DNA of 64,000 nt from Bacillus sp. P14.5 (lineage in GTDB: Bacteria; Bacillota; Bacilli; Bacillales; Bacillaceae_B). The position numbers and the translations under genes were made by a program. How positions within the stretch are numbered: position 1 is the first letter of the stretch; the number at the start of each line of letters is the position of its first letter. The stretch is taken from positions 248,001 to 312,000 of the forward strand of contig NZ_NIJF01000083.1 of assembly GCF_003316765.1 (NCBI RefSeq), given 5' to 3'. This document shows positions 52,300 through 60,828 of the stretch, piece by piece. A model generated the notes under the pieces. The model worked only from the letters and a program-made list of their open reading frames with translations, was not told the origin of the DNA and made no database searches.

Positions 52300-53279
52300 A
52301 TGGATACGCTGACTCATGTTGTCATTGGCGGCGGTATTGCAACCTTAAGCATGCTGGACCCTGTAATAGCTGAAGCAGGACTTTCTCCATTAATCTATGC
52401 TTCTTGCATTCTAGGCTCTAATGCGCCTGACCTTGATTACTTTTACAAGATGAAAGGGAAAAGTGCCTATTACCGTAATCACAGAGGCTTTTCTCATTCC
52501 ATCCCCATGGTAATCATCTGGACGCTTTTGATTTCCTTGCTTTTCGTTCCGTTTGTATCCCCGGCCTTCTTGCTTCATTTAGCTTTTTGGACTTATCTTT
52601 CTGTGCAATTTCATGTCATTTCGGATATCTTAAATATTCATGGAACACAAGCACTGCGGCCATTTTCATCGAGATGGATTTCGCTGGACGCTGTCCCTCT
52701 CTTTGATTTTTTCATTATAGTCGTTCATGCAGCAGGTTTTGGTGCAGTATTATTAGGGGAGCCTCCCGGTGAAACCTTTCGCAATGTTTATGGAATCCTG
52801 GCGGTCTATATAACTGTAAGATTAGCTGTCTCATTTTCAGTCAAAGCACACTTGCGGGCTCATTTCAAAAACGCAGAGAGAATAAAAATTGTTCCTTCAA
52901 TGAATCTCTGGAGTTTTCGAGTCATCATTGAAACAAAAAAGATTTTATTCTTGGTAAGTACTCAGTGGGAAGTCTTATCATCGATACCATACTCAGCAAA
53001 TCCTTTGAGATGGAAAACAGTGTTCAACTTTCCTTACAAAATGAAGAGATCACCAATTTCCTTTTCAGCACTCCGTTCGTCCTTCCGAAGATTGTCAATC
53101 GAAAAAACAGGATAGAAGTCTGGTGGATCGATCTGCGCTTCAGGAAAAAGGGGTTCTTTCCTTTTATGGCTGTACTGGTTATGGATAAATCCCTTTCTAA
53201 CGGTAAGGCGTATGCTGGCTGGTTCCACAGTCCATTTCAATTCAAAAAGAAGGTAAGTGAATTAAATAGTGAACTATAA
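52300..53279 (+). CDS. YdjM-like membrane-bound metal-dependent hydrolase, frameshifted at A6
   Basis: Starts right after ugtP. The first 210 residues have the family pattern MDTLTHVVIGGGIATLSM, ASCILGSNAPDLDYFYKMKG, HRGFSHSIPMVIIWTLL (metal-binding His) and several transmembrane helices. At the A6 run 52935-52940 (ETKKI) the frame shifts; adding one A gives DFILGKYSVGSLIIDTILSKSFEMENSVQ and on to TAA at 53277, about 326 residues. As written, the tail is spurious. Function of the family (PF04307) is little known, perhaps DNA-damage or membrane-lipid related. Confidence 0.85.
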
Positions 53280-53327
53280 ATAGATCGTTATTAGCATAAC
53301 TTCCTTTCATAACAAAACTCATCAAAC

Positions 53328-53363
53328 AAAACCCCACTCATCAATAGGAAAAAGTGGGGTTTT
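53328..53363. terminator. Bidirectional terminator between the YdjM-like gene and the AIM24 gene
   Basis: AAAACCCCACT and AGTGGGGTTTT pair perfectly around a 14-base loop. Confidence 0.9.
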
Positions 53364-53406
53364 ACTGTACTGAAAGGAAAACATCTTCCCTTCTTAAAGT
53401 ATTTCT

Positions 53407-54102
53407 TTATTGCTGTTCACTGTAATACACTTCTTCAAACGGCTGGACTACTACGAAACCTTCTCCTTCGAATTTCATTTGAATGGATTCTCCGCTGCCT
53501 CTGCCAAAAAAGGTCTTCAATGAGACATCAGTCACAAAATCAGGCTCAAGATCCCCTGACCAGGCTACAGTAGCATTAGGGTCTGTATAAACAGGGCTTC
53601 CCGGCCTCACAATTAGTGTCAAAGGTTCATAATGCGATGTTATTGCCACCATTCCGGTACCTTCGATGTGCACATTGAATAATCCACCTGCCATCATGCC
53701 TGCTACCCTTCTCATCAGTTTAATATCCCACTTCATTCCCGGCTGAAAGGCCAGCAGATCATTTCCATTCACATAAATCGATTCATTGCTAAGGTGAAGG
53801 ATCGATATTTTCTTCCCTTGGTCAGCTAAATATAATTTCCCTTGACCTGCTGCTTTCATTAAAGAAGTGCCTTCACCTGTAAATGCCTTTTTAAACATCT
53901 TGCCCAAACCGTGCTCAAGGACACCTTCCCTCTCAAATTTAATCTGGCCTCTATAAGAAACCATCGCACCCATTTTCGCCCACACCTCTCCATCAAGGTT
54001 GACTTCGAGCATCCTGGGTGTTTCCAGTTCAAATAATCCTTCACCCTTATCTTCCTGTTGTGTCTGCTTGATAAATTCATCTATTGAAAAACGCTGTTTC
54101 AT
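53407..54102 (-). CDS. AIM24 family protein
   Basis: 231 residues, a beta-helix-like fold of the AIM24/TIGR00266 group. Visible stretches: LFELETPRMLEVNLDGEVWAKMGAMVSYRGQIKFEREG, LMKAAGQGKLYLADQGKKISILHLSNESIYVNGNDLLAFQPGMKWDIKLMRRVAGMMAGGLFNVHIEGTGMVAITSHYEPLTLIV and SGDLEPDFVTDVSLKTFFGRGSGESIQMKFEG. No signal peptide. The role in bacteria is not known. GGAGGTTTAGAC precedes the ATG. Confidence 0.9.
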   Translation of the reverse strand: MKQRFSIDEFIKQTQQEDKGEGLFELETPRMLEVNLDGEVWAKMGAMVSYRGQIKFEREGVLEHGLGKMFKKAFTGEGTSLMKAAGQGKLYLADQGKKISILHLSNESIYVNGNDLLAFQPGMKWDIKLMRRVAGMMAGGLFNVHIEGTGMVAITSHYEPLTLIVRPGSPVYTDPNATVAWSGDLEPDFVTDVSLKTFFGRGSGESIQMKFEGEGFVVVQPFEEVYYSEQQ

Positions 54103-54116
54103 GTCTAAACCTCCAA

Positions 54117-54800
54117 TTAGTTATTTTTAATTCTGAACATGAATAGGGTCATAAATGATAAAGCCTGCTTTAATTCAGAGGAAAGATTCATAATATGCTT
54201 CTCGGTCACACCTTTTTTGTAAATCCATTTTTCATCCTCTTTCATCATCCCGCTATCAAGGGCAAGCTTTTCCAGCTCCCATGGCATCATGGTATTACAT
54301 ATTACTTTTTCCCCGTGTAATCGCGGAAAGGAGTTTCCCCGTGGGTGGGCAGTCGGTCCAAGAATACCAATACATAACATTCCATCCTGCTTCACCAATT
54401 CTTTAACTTGATTCAAGGCATGGAGAGGGTCTTCGGTCCATTCCAATGAATTAATCATCATGACTGAATCGAATTGTTCTTTCTCAAATGGGGGATTTGA
54501 AAGGTCTCCCTGTATAAAATTCAATCCATCCTTTTCTTGCTGTTTTGCAAATTCCACCATTTTTTCCGACAGGTCCATTCCTATTACTTTAAAACCGTTC
54601 TCATAAAGCAGATAAGACCCAAATCCGTCACCGCACCCTAAGTCGGCCACCATGCTACCTTCAGGAATGTGCTTCACCATAAAAGGAATAATTTCTTTCC
54701 TGCTGCCCTCTGTCCACATATTCACACTTCTGCTATGCCAGTTGCTTGCATTATGATTCCAGCGCTCTTGTGCACTTTCATGCCATTCATTCTTGTTCAC
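54117..54800 (-). CDS. Class I SAM-dependent methyltransferase
   Basis: 227 residues starting at a GTG behind AGGTGACAGA. WNHNASNWHSRSVNMWTEGSR, motif I MVADLGCGDGFGSYLLYENG, the acidic VIGMDLSEKMVEFAKQQ, the SNPPFEKEQFDSVMMINSLEWTEDPLHALN motif and LCIGILGPTAHPRGNSFPRLHGE are typical. Substrate not known; perhaps a menaquinone-like or small-molecule methylase. Followed closely by the AIM24 gene on the same strand (14 bp), probably one operon. Confidence 0.88.
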   Translation of the reverse strand: MNKNEWHESAQERWNHNASNWHSRSVNMWTEGSRKEIIPFMVKHIPEGSMVADLGCGDGFGSYLLYENGFKVIGMDLSEKMVEFAKQQEKDGLNFIQGDLSNPPFEKEQFDSVMMINSLEWTEDPLHALNQVKELVKQDGMLCIGILGPTAHPRGNSFPRLHGEKVICNTMMPWELEKLALDSGMMKEDEKWIYKKGVTEKHIMNLSSELKQALSFMTLFMFRIKNN

Positions 54801-55030
54801 TCTGTCACCTGCTTTGTCAGTAAATTATGTAAGTATATTCTCCATCAATACTATTTTCCCACCAGACCTGCAAAATCCTTCTTTTCGAGGCTTCTTTTTA
54901 AGGTGTTTCTATCATTTGCGCCGTTTTTATACTGTTTGACTAATCAAGGATGAAATGCGGCTGCAGCCTGGAAGCAGGTGCTCTCTCAGTGGATTCACCC
55001 TCCCAGCCATTCAGCAGAATCTGTCCAACT

Positions 55031-55203
55031 GGCTCTTTTCGTGAACTTTGGTTGCTAATTCATATGAAATTCGTAAGATGAAGTTATTATTCATTGAAGA
55101 GATCCTGGTAAGCAAGAAAGAAAAGAGCTGATCCCTCCATGTTAAGGAGAGAAACCTTAGCATCCATGGTACTCCCGTATCTTGGGGATTTTTTTAAACA
55201 GCC
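55031..55203. mobile_element. MITE-like element, family A
   Basis: GGCTCTTTTCGTGAACTTTGG at the left; the right end is shortened to TTTTTAAACAGCC. AAGAAAGAAAAGAGCT and AACCTTAGCATCC are inside. Flanking duplication not visible. 54801-55030 holds no supported gene. Confidence 0.7.
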
Positions 55204-55306
55204 CCTATCTTTACCAAAATAGCCTTCCAATTTTAAAATCACCCTTTTAATTTTGCTTATTTTGACCATACTAGGTGTGAAAATAATTGTAAAGGGTGGA
55301 TAATAG

Positions 55307-55525
55307 ATGGAAGAAATCACTAAGATCCAAAGGAAACACGACGGGGAAATCATCAGTTTCCAGACTTCAACAGGACGGATCATCTCTTATCAGAAGGCAT
55401 TGATGGAAGCTCAAGAGGGAAGTTTAACAGGTGTCAGCTTAGAACTTGATGATAATGGTATGACTCATTTATCCAGCAGTATGGACGGAGATACCGGGTT
55501 TTCCGGGCTGCCAGAGATTTTTTAA
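55307..55525 (+). CDS. DUF3892 family protein
   Basis: 72 residues: MEEITKIQRKHDGEIISFQTSTGRIISYQKALMEAQEGSLTGVSLELDDNGMTHLSSSMDGDTGFSGLPEIF. The KIQRKHDGEIISFQTSTGRIISYQKAL pattern and the SSMDGDTGFSGLP end fit DUF3892, small Bacillus proteins of unknown role. GGAT site is weak; start ATG 55307. Confidence 0.75.
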   Translation: MEEITKIQRKHDGEIISFQTSTGRIISYQKALMEAQEGSLTGVSLELDDNGMTHLSSSMDGDTGFSGLPEIF

Positions 55526-55586
55526 GAATAAGACTGCTTCCCAATATACTTCTTAATAAGATGCAGAAGGAAATCTGTATAAATAA

Positions 55587-55777
55587 GGCTCTTTTCGTAA
55601 ACTTTGTTGCTATTTGACGCCAATTCTGAAAAAAAAAACCATAGTTCAGTGGAATAACCTGGTAAACATGAAAAGAAAAGAGCTTCTCTCCCAGATTTGA
55701 GAAAAACCCTTAGTATCGGGGGGAAAATCCGGCTCTTGGGATTTTTCCGAAAAGCAACAATGTATGCGAAAACAGCC
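55587..55777. mobile_element. MITE-like element, family A, with perfect 8-bp target duplication
   Basis: GGCTCTTTTCGTAAACTTTG...GCAACAATGTATGCGAAAACAGCC, 191 bp, with ATAAATAA on each side. One of the best preserved copies. Confidence 0.9.
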
Positions 55778-55783
55778 ATAAAT

Positions 55784-55816
55784 AAAAGAGGACGATTCAG
55801 GAAATCGTCCTCTTTT
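55784..55816 (-). terminator. Terminator of mntR
   Basis: AAAAGAGGACGATT faces AATCGTCCTCTTTT with a very short loop. Confidence 0.88.
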
Positions 55817-56238
55817 CAGTCGTTCTCATTTTTAGCTTGTATATCCCTTAAGCTTTTAAGAAGTTCATCATTATCTTCAAATAGCTGTACGAGATCCCCG
55901 ATCCTGTCAATCGAATCCCAGCTTAGGTGATGCTCGATTCCTTCAACATCTTCATAAATATTTTCTTCTTTCACACCGATAATATTCAAGAATTGTTCCA
56001 GGAGCTCATGCCTGAAAACCAGCCTTTTCCCGATTTTGGTTCCTTTGGCAGTCAAGACGAGACCCCGGTATTTTTCATATACCAGATAATCATCTTTATC
56101 TAATTTCTGTACCATCTTGGTTACTGAGGAGGGATGGACAGACAGGGCATCAGCTATATCTGAAACTCTGGCGTATCCTTTATTATCGATCAGTAAATAG
56201 ATCTGTTCTATATAATCTTCCATACTTGGCGTCGGCAT
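55816..56238 (-). CDS. mntR: Manganese-dependent transcriptional regulator MntR
   Basis: 140 residues from the ATG at 56236-56238 behind GGAGGG; longer in-frame extensions upstream look like non-coding leader. [16 protein letters not shown] supplies Asp8 and Glu11; [10 protein letters not shown] has His77, and [12 protein letters not shown] the Glu99, Glu102 and His103 ligands of the two-metal site. The winged helix is [47 protein letters not shown]. Represses manganese uptake genes when Mn(II) is high; its target genes are outside the window. Confidence 0.96.
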   Translation of the reverse strand: MPTPSMEDYIEQIYLLIDNKGYARVSDIADALSVHPSSVTKMVQKLDKDDYLVYEKYRGLVLTAKGTKIGKRLVFRHELLEQFLNIIGVKEENIYEDVEGIEHHLSWDSIDRIGDLVQLFEDNDELLKSLRDIQAKNEND

Positions 56239-56528
56239 ATCGAACCCTCCACATTGGTAAAATATCATTAAAAGTTTACTATAGATGCTTATTGAATACA
56301 ACAGCAAGTATTGAAACCATCATTTCCGAACCCATGATGAGCTATATTTTTTCTTCTTCAGCAATGCTCAATCATCATAATTGAAACCTTTAAAATTTTC
56401 TCACAAAATCTTCTCAAACTTCCTTGACTCATCAGAACGCCGTATTGTATATTTAAGACATCATTAACAGAATACTATGTCTTCTGCTAAGAATGGCAAA
56501 AGGTTCTTACAATGATAATATTTCCAGG

Positions 56529-56544
56529 AGCACAAAAATGTGCT
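56529..56544 (+). promoter_or_regulatory. Leader hairpin just upstream of the cspD ribosome site
   Basis: AGCACA and TGTGCT pair around AAAA, ten bases before the TAGGAGGA site. Such short leader hairpins in cold-shock mRNAs may tune translation or stability; no cold-box motif is claimed. Confidence 0.45.
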
Positions 56545-56569
56545 TGAAAGATTTAGGAGGAACAGTATT

Positions 56570-56770
56570 ATGCAAAACGGTAAAGTAAAATGGTTCAATA
56601 ACGAAAAAGGTTTTGGATTCATCGAAGTAGAAGGCGGAGACGATGTATTTGTTCATTTCACTGCTATCCAAGGTGAAGGATTTAAATCATTAGAAGAAGG
56701 TCAAGAAGTTTCTTTCGAAATCGTAGAAGGCAACCGCGGACCTCAAGCTGCTAACGTAACTAAATTATAA
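56570..56770 (+). CDS. cspD: Cold-shock protein CspD type
   Basis: 66 residues from ATG 56570 (TAGGAGGA upstream). [66 protein letters not shown] has RNP1 KGFGFIEV and RNP2 VFVHF. It binds single-stranded RNA/DNA as a chaperone during cold or growth change. The sequence is nearest B. subtilis CspD, and the location after ugtP agrees. Confidence 0.97.
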   Translation: MQNGKVKWFNNEKGFGFIEVEGGDDVFVHFTAIQGEGFKSLEEGQEVSFEIVEGNRGPQAANVTKL

Positions 56771-56793
56771 TTCTGAATATTATAGATGGTAAA

Positions 56794-56822
56794 GGAAGCT
56801 GTATTGACAGCTTCCTTTTTTA
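56794..56822 (+). terminator. Terminator of cspD
   Basis: GGAAGCTG and CAGCTTCC with a 6-base loop, followed by TTTTTTTA. Confidence 0.93.
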
Positions 56823-56833
56823 CTTTCCTTCAG

Positions 56834-56892
56834 GCGCTTTACCAGTCTCAAGCACGAAGAGAGCCTTTTTGTGCTTGAAACTGGTAAAGCGC
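56834..56892. repeat. Long intergenic inverted repeat
   Basis: 22-bp arms (GCGCTTTACCAGTCTCAAGCAC and its complement with one change) enclose a 15-base loop. It lies between cspD and ypeQ, beyond the cspD terminator, with no adjacent T-run on the plus side. Confidence 0.85.
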
Positions 56893-56936
56893 GCAGGAAT
56901 GCAGCTCATACCCCATGCTTCTTTACATTAAAATTA

Positions 56937-57113
56937 TTATGTTAAGTTTTTGCCCAATTCTTTGATTTGTTGGCCAACTGTACATTTCTCAATACAAAAA
57001 CGATGAGCATATGTTTTTCCATGTTCTTTCCTAAAGTGCGCTTTCAGCAGGCAGTCCTCACAATATGTGGCATGAAGTTCATCCAACTTTCCTATGACTT
57101 GAGTTCGCTCCAC
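56937..57113 (-). CDS. ypeQ: Zinc-finger protein YpeQ
   Basis: About 58 residues: VERTQVIGKLDELHATYCEDCLLKAHFRKEHGKTYAHRFCIEKCTVGQQIKELGKNLT, with CxxC, His and a second C..C, a likely zinc site. GTG at 57111-57113 is behind AAGGTGATGG; ATG at 57119 has less spacing. It follows ypeP on the same strand by about 30 bp. Function unknown. Confidence 0.82.
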   Translation of the reverse strand: MERTQVIGKLDELHATYCEDCLLKAHFRKEHGKTYAHRFCIEKCTVGQQIKELGKNLT

Positions 57114-57141
57114 TTCCATCACCTTTCTTATATACAATACT

Positions 57142-57789
57142 TCAATATCTTGAGTGGCTGTGAATAAATGTATCCTCCAGCGCTTGATTTGCCAAATGAT
57201 CTGCTTCTTTATTTTGTTTCCTGCCGATTGCCTCATATATTGGCCTGATGCCAAGGGATTTTATTTTAGCTTCAATCCGGTCGAGCCAATCATTCAAAGC
57301 TTCTTCGTAGCAGGGCCATTCTCCTTCAAGCTGTTTCAGGACCACTTGCGAATCCCCTTTAATAACACAAGGAACATGGTGAACACCAAGTTCTTCGAGC
57401 AGCCCCATACATGAATAGAGAGCCGCGTATTCAGCTTCATTATTATTCTGGAGTTCGAGAAGTTTTTCATTCTTCCTGATCCTGAAATCTTCCCCGCCTT
57501 TTTGATAATATATCACCATGCCGAGACCGGCAAGTGCATTTTCCTTATTGTATCCTCCATCAAAGTAAACTGTAATATTTTCCGGTTCCTGTTCCAGTTC
57601 TTCATTCAATTTGAGGAACTCTTTTCTGTTCCACTCATTCTCCATTTCATCTCTGATGATGATATTCTTCGCTCTCCCTGTTCTCATCAGATCTTCAATC
57701 AAATAATCCACATACTTACGATTCATCCATTCGGATTCAAACGTGATCTTCTCTGGTATTTTGCCGTTGTAATTCCAAATCACTTTCAT
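57142..57789 (-). CDS. ypeP: RNase H-like protein YpeP
   Basis: About 215 residues; C-terminal RNase H fold with the acidic residues ITVYFDGGYNKENALAGLGMVIY (Asp), LQNNNEAEYAALYSC (Glu), VIKGDSQVVLKQLEGEWP (Asp) and NKEADHLANQAL (Asp). The first about 70 residues form a helical extra domain. It may cut RNA in RNA-DNA hybrids, though it is not the housekeeping RnhA. Start ATG at 57789 with GAGAGGGAAGC. Pairs with ypdQ on the other side of ypdP. Confidence 0.9.
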   Translation of the reverse strand: MKVIWNYNGKIPEKITFESEWMNRKYVDYLIEDLMRTGRAKNIIIRDEMENEWNRKEFLKLNEELEQEPENITVYFDGGYNKENALAGLGMVIYYQKGGEDFRIRKNEKLLELQNNNEAEYAALYSCMGLLEELGVHHVPCVIKGDSQVVLKQLEGEWPCYEEALNDWLDRIEAKIKSLGIRPIYEAIGRKQNKEADHLANQALEDTFIHSHSRY

Positions 57790-57962
57790 TTTCAAAGCTT
57801 CCCTCTCCTCTCAGTCATCTTATTTGTCCAATTCACCCCTACTATGTATAATGTACAAGGTCTTTTATTTAGCGTATTATGCACGCGTTGTGTAAAGAAT
57901 AGATACTATCGAGTGTTTATAGTATATGCATAATTTCACTATAATTACAGGGAGATGCTGTT

Positions 57963-58640
57963 ATGTTTAATGAATGGTTTGGACTTATTTTCATTCTTGT
58001 CAATTTCATCCTGGTGCTGGCGATGTACCGAATCTTTGGAAGGACCGGCCTTTTTGTCTGGATAGGCGTCTCAACTATATTAGCCAATTTGCAGGTCATT
58101 AAAACCATTGAGATCTTTGGGCTTACCGCCACTCTCGGCAATGCCATGTATGGGACCGCGTTCCTTGTGACGGATATCCTGAATGAAAAATACGGAAAAA
58201 AAGAAGCTCAGAAAGCAGTGTGGCTTGGATTCTTCACCCTGCTGACGATGACGATCATCATGCAGCTGGCTCTTATTTTTGAACCGCATCCTGACGACAT
58301 CGCACAAGGCTCATTGGAAACAGTCTTTGGGATGATTCCCAGAATCGCTTTAGGAAGTCTTGCCGCTTATCTTGTCAGCCAATTTGCGGATGTTTATATT
58401 TTTGCGTTCCTTAAGAAAAAATTTCCGAAGGACTCCCAATTCTGGATCCGCAATAATGGAAGTACGATGATCAGTCAACTCCTTGATACCCTTGTCTTCA
58501 CCTCAATCGCCTTTTTAGGTGAATTTCCGTTTGAAATATGGATTCAGATCGCTTTCACTACCTATTTATTAAAGTGGATCGTCTCTGTAATCGATACTCC
58601 TTTCGGCTATCTGGCCAAAAGGATATCTCCAAAAGAATGA
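57963..58640 (+). CDS. ypdP: Queuosine precursor transporter (YhhQ/YpdP)
   Basis: 225 residues, six transmembrane helices, DUF165 family: FGLTATLGNAMYGTAFLVTDILNEKYGKKEAQKAVWLGFF is the hallmark, then RIALGSLAAYLVSQFADVYIFAFLKKKFPKDSQFWIRNNGSTMISQLLDTLVFTSIAFLG. Imports preQ0/preQ1 for tRNA modification. CAGGGAGATG precedes the ATG. I see no preQ1 riboswitch in the 170-bp gap upstream. Confidence 0.93.
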   Translation: MFNEWFGLIFILVNFILVLAMYRIFGRTGLFVWIGVSTILANLQVIKTIEIFGLTATLGNAMYGTAFLVTDILNEKYGKKEAQKAVWLGFFTLLTMTIIMQLALIFEPHPDDIAQGSLETVFGMIPRIALGSLAAYLVSQFADVYIFAFLKKKFPKDSQFWIRNNGSTMISQLLDTLVFTSIAFLGEFPFEIWIQIAFTTYLLKWIVSVIDTPFGYLAKRISPKE

Positions 58641-58649
58641 TACATGCTG

Positions 58650-58684
58650 CCGCTTGTAACTTATCTTGGTTCAAGCGGTTTTTC
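58650..58684 (+). terminator. Terminator of ypdP
   Basis: CCGCTTG and CAAGCGG with a 15-base loop, followed by TTTTTC. Confidence 0.85.
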
Positions 58685-58770
58685 TATGAAAATCCTTGAT
58701 TGGATTGATGTTTTTTGTATTTCTGATTAAACTGATAATAATTAATTGTTTAAATAGTTGAGGTGAAGAA

Positions 58771-59175
58771 ATGGTTGAAGTATACATAGATGGCGCGAGC
58801 GCTGGAGATCCCGGACAAAGCGGGGCAGGCATTTACATAAAAAATAACGGAGAGAACTACTCCTATTCCATCCCATTGGGCATAAAGGAAAATCATGAAG
58901 CTGAGTTTTACGCTTGTATTAAAGCACTGCAGATCTGTAAAGAAAAGGATTACAGCGTCCTTTCCTTCAGAAGTGATTCTCAGGCAGTAGTCAATGCGGT
59001 AGAAAAAGAATTCGCAAAAAATAAAAAATATGGAACACTCTTAGAAGAAATCTTAATTCTTGCGAAAGAATTTGATCTGTTCTTTATCAAGTGGATTCCC
59101 AGTAAAGAAAATAAAAGAGCCGATGAGCTCGCGAGAAAAGCCATCCACTTAAACAGTGAGCCCGCAGATGAATAG
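58771..59175 (+). CDS. ypdQ: RNase H-like protein YpdQ
   Basis: 134 residues. Carboxylates: EVYIDGASAGDPGQSGAGIYI, ENHEAEFYACIKAL, FRSDSQAVVNAVEKEF and KRADELARKAIH. It is a compact RNase HI fold without the usual basic handle. A general role in RNA-DNA hybrid processing is inferred. The last bases overlap the next gene. GAGGTGAAGAA precedes the ATG. Confidence 0.92.
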   Translation: MVEVYIDGASAGDPGQSGAGIYIKNNGENYSYSIPLGIKENHEAEFYACIKALQICKEKDYSVLSFRSDSQAVVNAVEKEFAKNKKYGTLLEEILILAKEFDLFFIKWIPSKENKRADELARKAIHLNSEPADE

Positions 59176-60121
59176 ACAAAAGCTGGGAGCTGACCTGTCA
59201 CTGCTGGCGGTCGCGTTTGTTTGGGGAACTACATTTGTCATTATTCAAAATGCCATCTCTACCCTTCCCCCTTTCACTTTTAACACAGTGAGGTTTTATC
59301 TCGCAGGTCTCTCTCTTCTCGCCCTCCTGCTTATTAAAGAAAAGGGCAGGATACAACTTAACCCTCGCAGTTTATTGCCAGGGCTCCTGTTAGGCTTCTT
59401 TTTGTTCCTTGGTTATGCCTTTCAAACATTTGGTCTATTGTTTACAACTCCGGCAAAAGCAGGCTTTATAACAGGGTTGAGTGTCATCCTGGTTCCTTTT
59501 CTTGGCATACTGCTTTTGAAGCAGAGGCCTCTTTCGGCATCCATTACAGGAGCGATATCGGCCTGTTTCGGTCTGTACTTACTGGCTTCAGGTCATGCTC
59601 AGTCTGTTAACTTTGGCGATTTGCTTGTCTTGGTCTGTGCATTGGGATTTGCGTTTCATATTATTTTTACAGATAAATATGCCAAGACCATTTCCGCTTT
59701 GCAGCTCACTGTCATTCAAATCATGACTGTAGCTGTATTATCATTTCTGTCCATGCTTTTCTTTGAAGATTGGCAGAGCTCCCTTTCCTTGGACACTTTG
59801 CTTCAAATGAATGTCCTGTCTGCACTCATTGTTACAGCTCTCCTTGCTACTTCGGCAGCCTATTTCATCCAAACTTCCGCCCAAAAGTACACCACTCCAG
59901 CAAGGGTCGCGGTCATCTTGACAATGGAACCTGTATTCGCTGCCCTCTCCTCTTACCTATGGATAGGAGAAGAATTAACAGGACTTGCTCTAGTAGGCTG
60001 CTTGTTCATTTTCATGGGTATGCTTGTGACTGAGTTGCCTGGGCTTATAAGATTTGCAACAAAAAAAGCCATAAAGAGGCTTAATTTTAGTAAGACTGTT
60101 TTTTTATGGCTTGTCGCTTGA
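59168..60121 (+). CDS. EamA/DMT family transporter
   Basis: About 317 residues, ten transmembrane helices in two EamA halves: LLAVAFVWGTTFVIIQNAISTLPPFTFNTVRFYLAGLSLLAL (first) and LVLVCALGFAFHIIFTDKYAKTISALQLTVIQIMTV...TTPARVAVILTMEPVFAALSSYLWIGEELTGLALVGCLFIFMGML (second). Probably exports metabolites; substrate unknown. The ATG at 59168 overlaps the ypdQ stop by 8 bp, so expression is coupled. Confidence 0.92.
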   Translation: MNRQKLGADLSLLAVAFVWGTTFVIIQNAISTLPPFTFNTVRFYLAGLSLLALLLIKEKGRIQLNPRSLLPGLLLGFFLFLGYAFQTFGLLFTTPAKAGFITGLSVILVPFLGILLLKQRPLSASITGAISACFGLYLLASGHAQSVNFGDLLVLVCALGFAFHIIFTDKYAKTISALQLTVIQIMTVAVLSFLSMLFFEDWQSSLSLDTLLQMNVLSALIVTALLATSAAYFIQTSAQKYTTPARVAVILTMEPVFAALSSYLWIGEELTGLALVGCLFIFMGMLVTELPGLIRFATKKAIKRLNFSKTVFLWLVA

Positions 60122-60478
60122 GAGCTTTTTTCTGGTACCATGACCGGCTGGGTAACTAAGGTGTTTTTTTATTACCTTTTCATGGTTTATTTGTTGGATT
60201 GGGCATCTAGGGGGACTTTTTGGTAAATCCTTGATAACCTTGGGAAGCTTTTCTTTGATGGTTTGGGCATCCAGGGCTTTCTTGTTGTTTCCCCATCAAT
60301 GCTTATTTTTTGATTATCGGTGCCTTTGAAATCCCGAGTTAGCTCATATTTAATACAATTGTCTTTGAGATTTAGTCCAAGAATAAAAGAGAACATGAAA
60401 CAATTAAAGTTTTCGTCTTCCTAAAGCCGGTTAAAGTTCAATTTTTATTTTCATTAGTGCGCATAGAAGTTACCCTGG
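60122..60478. other. Intergenic stretch with short degenerate repeats, no gene
   Basis: GGGCATCTAGGGGG (60201) and GGGCATCCAGGGC (60265) recur about 64 bp apart in a T-rich context similar to the hairpin arrays elsewhere. I see no supported gene or strong terminator. Confidence 0.4.
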
Positions 60479-60769
60479 TCAAGCCAGCAGTTCCAGGCTT
60501 TCCACATGCCTCCAGGCGTCCTTCCTCGTCGTAATTTTGCTTGAGTGTAAAGTTTCCAATAAAGACATATAAAAACTGTTATCGAACCTCTTTTGCGCCT
60601 TTAACGTAATCTCAATAGCAGTATTGACTATTTCATCAGTGACATTTAGTGACCGTTTCCCAAAGTAAATAAAACCGATTGCATCTTCCCCAAATTTGAA
60701 TCCTTTGTTCTCTAAATGAATAAGAAATTCTTCAGTTGTTTGTTTACTGTACTTCACTATTTTCCTCAC
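60479..60769 (-). CDS. Uncharacterised 96-residue protein
   Basis: Starts with GTG. MRKIVKYSKQTTEEFLIHLENKGFKFGEDAIGFIYFGKRSLNVTDEIVNTAIEITLKAQKRFDNSFYMSLLETLHSSKITTRKDAWRHVESLELLA: soluble, mixed charge, mostly helical. Looks like a small Bacillus-specific family of unknown role; I cannot name it securely. Coding is supported by composition and an unbroken frame. Confidence 0.7.
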   Translation of the reverse strand: MRKIVKYSKQTTEEFLIHLENKGFKFGEDAIGFIYFGKRSLNVTDEIVNTAIEITLKAQKRFDNSFYMSLLETLHSSKITTRKDAWRHVESLELLA

Positions 60770-60828
60770 CCTGCATTTTAGTTTAGAACTTCTTCTTGTA
60801 TGTAATCAACTTTTATCTATTAGTAAAA

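Noticed and set aside
57830..57962. preQ1 riboswitch before ypdP
   Set aside because: The expected stem with C-rich loop and A-rich tail is not found in this gap.
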